From Bacillota bacterium (lineage in GTDB: Bacteria > Bacillota > UBA4882 > UBA8346): a DNA stretch of 8,899 nt. The DNA is taken from NCBI GenBank assembly GCA_023415375.1, contig JAEZKW010000053.1:1-8899 (forward strand). The letters run 5' to 3'. Position numbers and translations under genes: made by a program. Of this stretch, positions 6,135-8,899 are shown in pieces. The notes below the pieces were generated by a model. It searched no databases and was not told the DNA's origin. It worked only from the letters and a program-made list of their open reading frames with translations. Position 1 is the first letter of the stretch, and every line of letters starts with the position of its first letter.

Positions 6135-7640
6135 TCGGATTATATCATTAAAATGGAACATATTTATAAGTCATTCCCCGGAGTGAAAGCACTGGACGAC
6201 GTTTCGTTTTATTTAAAACCGGGTGAAGTTATGGCTCTCTTGGGGGAAAATGGTGCTGGCAAATCCACACTTATGAAAATACTCTCCGGTGTATACACGC
6301 GTGATAGTGGAGAAATCAGCATTTTCGATAAAAAGGTGGGAGATGTGACACCCCATAAGGCGCAGGCTTTGGGTGTTGCCATTATCCACCAGGAACTCAA
6401 TATGTGTTCCCATCTTACGGTTGCCGAAAACATTTTCCTCGGTAGAGAAAAGTGTCATGGTGGAATTTTATCCGACAAAGTGATGAACGAGGAAGCGCGT
6501 GAACTGTTAAACAGGTTAAAAATCGATATTGATTCGCAAACAGTGGTCGGTGATTTATCCGTATCCAAGCAGCAAATGGTGGAAATTGCCAAGGCGCTTT
6601 CCACCAATGCCAAAGTGCTGATAATGGATGAACCTACCAGTGCATTAACCAGTAAGGAAATAGATGAACTTTTTGCTATCATCAGGGATTTAAAGAAGAA
6701 CGGTTGCGGAATCGTATATATTTCTCACCGTTTGGAAGAGCTGCAATATATTGTTGATAGAGTAACCATCATGCGCGACGGCAAGTTTATTATGTGCGTG
6801 GATTTTAAGGATATATCCATGCCTGAAATTATTGCCAACATGGTAGGACGTGAAATTAAAGAAAAATTCCCCCGCGTAAAAACCGAGCGTGGCAAAAAAG
6901 TCTTCGAGGTAAAAAACATTAATGCAGGTAAAATGGTAAGAGATATCAGCTTCGATTTATATGAGGGGGAAATCGTCGGAATCGCAGGTTTGATGGGAGC
7001 GGGCCGCACCGAAACGACTCGGGCGATTTTTGGGGTTGATCCAAAGGATTCGGGAGAAATTTTTATAGGCGGAGAACCGGTGACAATCAACTGCCCTATG
7101 GATGCGATTAAAGCCGGACTTGTGCTTGCACCGGAGGACCGCAAGAAAGACGGGGTTTGCACAGGGCTAAGTATCAGGGACAATATTGCATTGCCGAATT
7201 TAGATATTCTAAGTAATCGGTTGGGCGTGGTCAATCGAAAAAAAGAAACGGCAATGATCGAAAAAGCTGTTTCCAGCTTAAACATAAAGTTATCTTCTCC
7301 TGAAAATGACGCTTCCAGCCTTTCGGGCGGTAACCAACAGAAGGTTGTTGTAGGAAAATGGCTGGCCAGAAATTCGAAAGTTGTAATTTTTGATGAACCT
7401 ACCCGCGGAATTGACGTTGCCGCAAAGGTTGAAATTTATAACATCATGAATGAACTGAAGCAACAAGGAATCGGCGTGTTGTTTGTTTCGTCGGAAATGC
7501 CGGAGATCATGGGAATCAGCGACAGGATATTGGTCATGTGCGACGGCAAGATCACCGGAGAGCTGAGTCAGGAAGAGGCAACCCAAAACACTATTTTGGA
7601 ATACGCTACCCGCTTTGAAAGTAAAGTTGTTGCTAGCTAA
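6132..7640 (+). CDS. Sugar ABC importer ATPase, ribose/galactose class (RbsA/MglA-like)
   Basis: Cytoplasmic energising subunit of a monosaccharide importer, with two fused ATPase domains in 502 residues. The first domain is complete: Walker A GENGAGKST (38-46, K44), Q-loop Q87, permease-side LTVAENI (95-101), signature-like LSVSKQQ (142-148), Walker B LIMDEPTSAL (D166, E167) and H-loop H199. The second has GLMGAGRTE with R292 in place of the Walker lysine, the usual asymmetry of this class. It also has APEDRKKDG, the canonical signature LSGGNQQ (397-403), Walker B IFDEPTRGID (D421, E422), and SSEMPE in place of the H-loop. It should hydrolyse ATP. It begins a separate transcription unit behind the repeats and promoter, and is followed after 29 bases by the permease. 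The family is certain. Members cannot be told apart by sugar from sequence, so no rbsA, mglA or xylG symbol is assigned. Confidence 0.96.
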   Translation: MSDYIIKMEHIYKSFPGVKALDDVSFYLKPGEVMALLGENGAGKSTLMKILSGVYTRDSGEISIFDKKVGDVTPHKAQALGVAIIHQELNMCSHLTVAENIFLGREKCHGGILSDKVMNEEARELLNRLKIDIDSQTVVGDLSVSKQQMVEIAKALSTNAKVLIMDEPTSALTSKEIDELFAIIRDLKKNGCGIVYISHRLEELQYIVDRVTIMRDGKFIMCVDFKDISMPEIIANMVGREIKEKFPRVKTERGKKVFEVKNINAGKMVRDISFDLYEGEIVGIAGLMGAGRTETTRAIFGVDPKDSGEIFIGGEPVTINCPMDAIKAGLVLAPEDRKKDGVCTGLSIRDNIALPNLDILSNRLGVVNRKKETAMIEKAVSSLNIKLSSPENDASSLSGGNQQKVVVGKWLARNSKVVIFDEPTRGIDVAAKVEIYNIMNELKQQGIGVLFVSSEMPEIMGISDRILVMCDGKITGELSQEEATQNTILEYATRFESKVVAS

Positions 7641-7669
7641 AAGATTCAAAAAAACAGAGGTAACAAATT

Positions 7670-8701
7670 ATGGAAAATAATTCATTGAAGAGATTGCTAA
7701 GCATTCGTGGAATGGGTCAGGTAATTACAGTAACTTTTGGTCTTATTGTCATGTGTGTGGTTTTCGGTATTATTAATCCACTTTTTTTCTCGCCGGTAAA
7801 TATCGCCAACCTTTTAAGACAAATTGCACCGATTCTGTTGATTGGTATAGCTCAGTCCTATGTATTAATTACTGGAAACATCGACCTTTCAATCGGTTCT
7901 GTGGTTGGTATGAGCTGTATGGTGTCGGCAACCTTAATGACACACGGGGTAAACCCTTGGGTTGCAGCAGGAATAACAATGGTTGTTTGTATAGTTACCG
8001 GTGTTCTGAATGGCTTTTTGGTTTCCGGCTGCAAGCTTCCCCCGTTTATTGCGACCTTGGGTACAATGACAATCGCCCGTGGCGTGGCCCAAATTGTTAA
8101 TAACAATTATAATACCAATCTCATTGGCGATGGTCCCGTTGCCAATGCCTTCCGTAACTTCTTCTATTATGGAAAAACTTTCGGTATCTTCAATCCAATC
8201 ATTATCGCCATTGTTTTATGGCTCATATTTAACTTCTTGCTCAGTAAAACACGTACAGGACGACATATTTATGCCACAGGAAGTAATCTGGAAGCTGCGC
8301 GCCTTTCCGGAGTCAACACTTTGAACACCGTAATCAAGGCCTATGTGGTCAGCGCATTTTGTTCAGGTACAGTCGGACTTATTACCTGCGCAACCACGGG
8401 TATGGGTACAATGGATGCGGGTAACTCTTACGAACTGTACGCAGTTGCAGCAGCTGTTATTGGAGGTGTAAGTACTCTCGGAGGGCAAGGAATTTTACTT
8501 GGAACGGTTGTTGGCGCATGTATCTGGGGAGCCTTGGCAAACGGTTTGCAGTTTGCAGGCGCACCGGTTGCAATCCGAAATATTGTAATCGGTATTATCG
8601 TTGTGTTATCAGTATTCATGGATGTAATTGTACGAAGCAGGAGAACCGATAAATCCAAGTCAAAACCAACTATCAAAGTAGCGATAGAAAAGCCGAGTTG
8701 A
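7670..8701 (+). CDS. Sugar ABC importer permease, RbsC-like
   Basis: Membrane channel subunit of the same importer, 343 residues. It is strongly hydrophobic with about eight to ten membrane segments, starting near residues 18-38. Family landmarks are GNIDLSIGSVVG (about 69-80), PPFIATLGTM, GSNLEAARLSGVN (the cytoplasmic coupling-helix region that contacts the ATPase) and IGGVSTLGGQGILLGTVVGA near the C-terminus. It ends in a basic, probably cytoplasmic tail rich in Lys and Ser. GAGG at 7657-7660 lies nine bases before the ATG. As the only permease visible, it is expected to form a homodimer, as RbsC does. Both the live ATPase and, speculatively, the pseudo-ATPase could dock on its coupling helix. 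The substrate is undetermined. Confidence 0.95.
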   Translation: MENNSLKRLLSIRGMGQVITVTFGLIVMCVVFGIINPLFFSPVNIANLLRQIAPILLIGIAQSYVLITGNIDLSIGSVVGMSCMVSATLMTHGVNPWVAAGITMVVCIVTGVLNGFLVSGCKLPPFIATLGTMTIARGVAQIVNNNYNTNLIGDGPVANAFRNFFYYGKTFGIFNPIIIAIVLWLIFNFLLSKTRTGRHIYATGSNLEAARLSGVNTLNTVIKAYVVSAFCSGTVGLITCATTGMGTMDAGNSYELYAVAAAVIGGVSTLGGQGILLGTVVGACIWGALANGLQFAGAPVAIRNIVIGIIVVLSVFMDVIVRSRRTDKSKSKPTIKVAIEKPS

Positions 8702-8709
8702 TCAAAGTA

Positions 8710-8731
8710 ATAAAAGCCAAAAGGCTTTTAT
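8710..8731 (+). promoter_or_regulatory. Intercistronic hairpin between permease and binding protein
   Basis: A perfect inverted repeat with nine-pair arms (8710-8718 and 8723-8731, core AAAAGCC/GGCTTTT) encloses an AAAA loop. It sits nine bases after the permease stop and nine bases before the purine-rich ribosome binding site of the binding-protein gene. No run of Ts follows, so it is unlikely to be a full terminator. In ribose-class operons such hairpins often stabilise or partly segment the mRNA so that the binding protein is made in excess; that role here is inferred. Confidence 0.7.
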
Positions 8732-8754
8732 ATAAAAAAGGGAGGAGAAAGTTT

Positions 8755-8899
8755 ATGAAAAAAGTATTGTCTCTAAGTATCGTTTTAGTACTGGTTCTCG
8801 CGGTATGTTTTGCTTCAGTATCTACGACTGCTGCACCCAAATCGTTTAAAATTTTTCTGATTACCATGGACCAAATGGACCAGTATTGGGCAGGAATTG
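8755..8899 (+). CDS. Sugar-binding protein of ribose-class ABC importer, 3' end outside window
   Basis: First 48 codons of an exported solute-binding protein. The ATG at 8755 is preceded by a very strong ribosome binding site (GGGAGGAG, 8740-8747; AGGAG seven bases away), in keeping with high expression. The N-terminus is a signal peptide: MKK, a hydrophobic core (about 4-17), then SVSTTAAPK. The only cysteine is C18 in LAVC, and valine at -1 departs from the lipobox. A signal-peptidase I cut near A26 is as likely as lipoprotein processing. The mature start, SFKIFLITMDQMDQYWAG, matches the first strand and ligand loop of the RbsB/Peripla_BP_4 family (compare KIGLIT...YW). It follows the permease and hairpin as the third importer gene. 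Ligand residues lie mostly downstream, so the sugar cannot be read. Confidence 0.9.
   Translation, partial: MKKVLSLSIVLVLVLAVCFASVSTTAAPKSFKIFLITMDQMDQYWAGI

Noticed and set aside
6725..7285. 186-codon open frame on the - strand
   Set aside because: It lies wholly inside the intact importer ATPase, has no ribosome binding site or recognisable family, and is a shadow of the coding frame. The same holds for the other - strand frames, including 7290-7649.
8079..8324. 81-codon + strand frame inside the permease
   Set aside because: It is a shadow frame within a well-conserved permease, with no ribosome binding site or family resemblance.
1..8899. CRISPR arrays, tRNA/rRNA genes, insertion sequences
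   Set aside because: I saw no regularly spaced repeat-spacer array, tRNA-like cloverleaf, transposase or terminal inverted repeats; the only sizeable repeats are those listed.

Overview
The window looks like an accessory carbohydrate-uptake locus from a low-GC Firmicute. It has AT-rich DNA, strong AGGAG-type ribosome binding sites, TTG and GTG starts, a YesM/YesN-type two-component pair and a ribose-class ABC importer. The solute-binding protein's signal peptide has no good lipobox. That would fit a diderm Firmicute (for example Negativicutes) as well as a Clostridium relative, so the lineage is left open. All eight genes lie on the + strand.

Region 1 (1-1607) is sugar-phosphate metabolism: a 5'-truncated ROK-family sugar kinase followed almost without a gap by a GmhA-like SIS-domain isomerase. 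Region 2 (1630-5878) is regulation: an AraC-type response regulator, a short LytS/YesM-type histidine kinase with only two membrane helices and no extracellular sensor domain, and a 501-residue protein with the full length and layout of an RbsA/MglA ATPase. That last protein has lost the Walker A, Q-loop, signature, Walker B and H-loop residues in its first half, and Walker A, signature and Walker B in its second. Regions 1 and 2 are tightly spaced and probably one transcription unit. Region 3 (5879-6131) is an intergenic control region with two 57-bp direct repeats offset by 78 bp and an extended -10 promoter without a good -35. Region 4 (6132-8899) is the importer: an intact double ATPase, an RbsC-like permease, an intercistronic hairpin, and the start of a periplasmic/extracellular sugar-binding protein that runs off the window.

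The most unusual feature is the dead ABC ATPase next to a sensorless kinase and directly upstream of the live transporter it resembles. Its first 217 residues can be laid on the live ATPase without a gap. Nucleotide-handling residues are replaced, while a segment likely to lie near the permease contact (LTVAxNI) is kept. A working model, which is inference, is that the pseudo-ATPase docks on the permease or the kinase and reports transporter state to the kinase. The kinase would then phosphorylate the response regulator, which would activate the importer promoter through the repeats. The kinase and isomerase would process the imported sugar. The nearest characterised precedent I know is the clostridial XylFII-LytS-YesN xylose system, which uses a binding-protein homologue, not a pseudo-ATPase, as the accessory sensor. 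The imported sugar cannot be named from this sequence.
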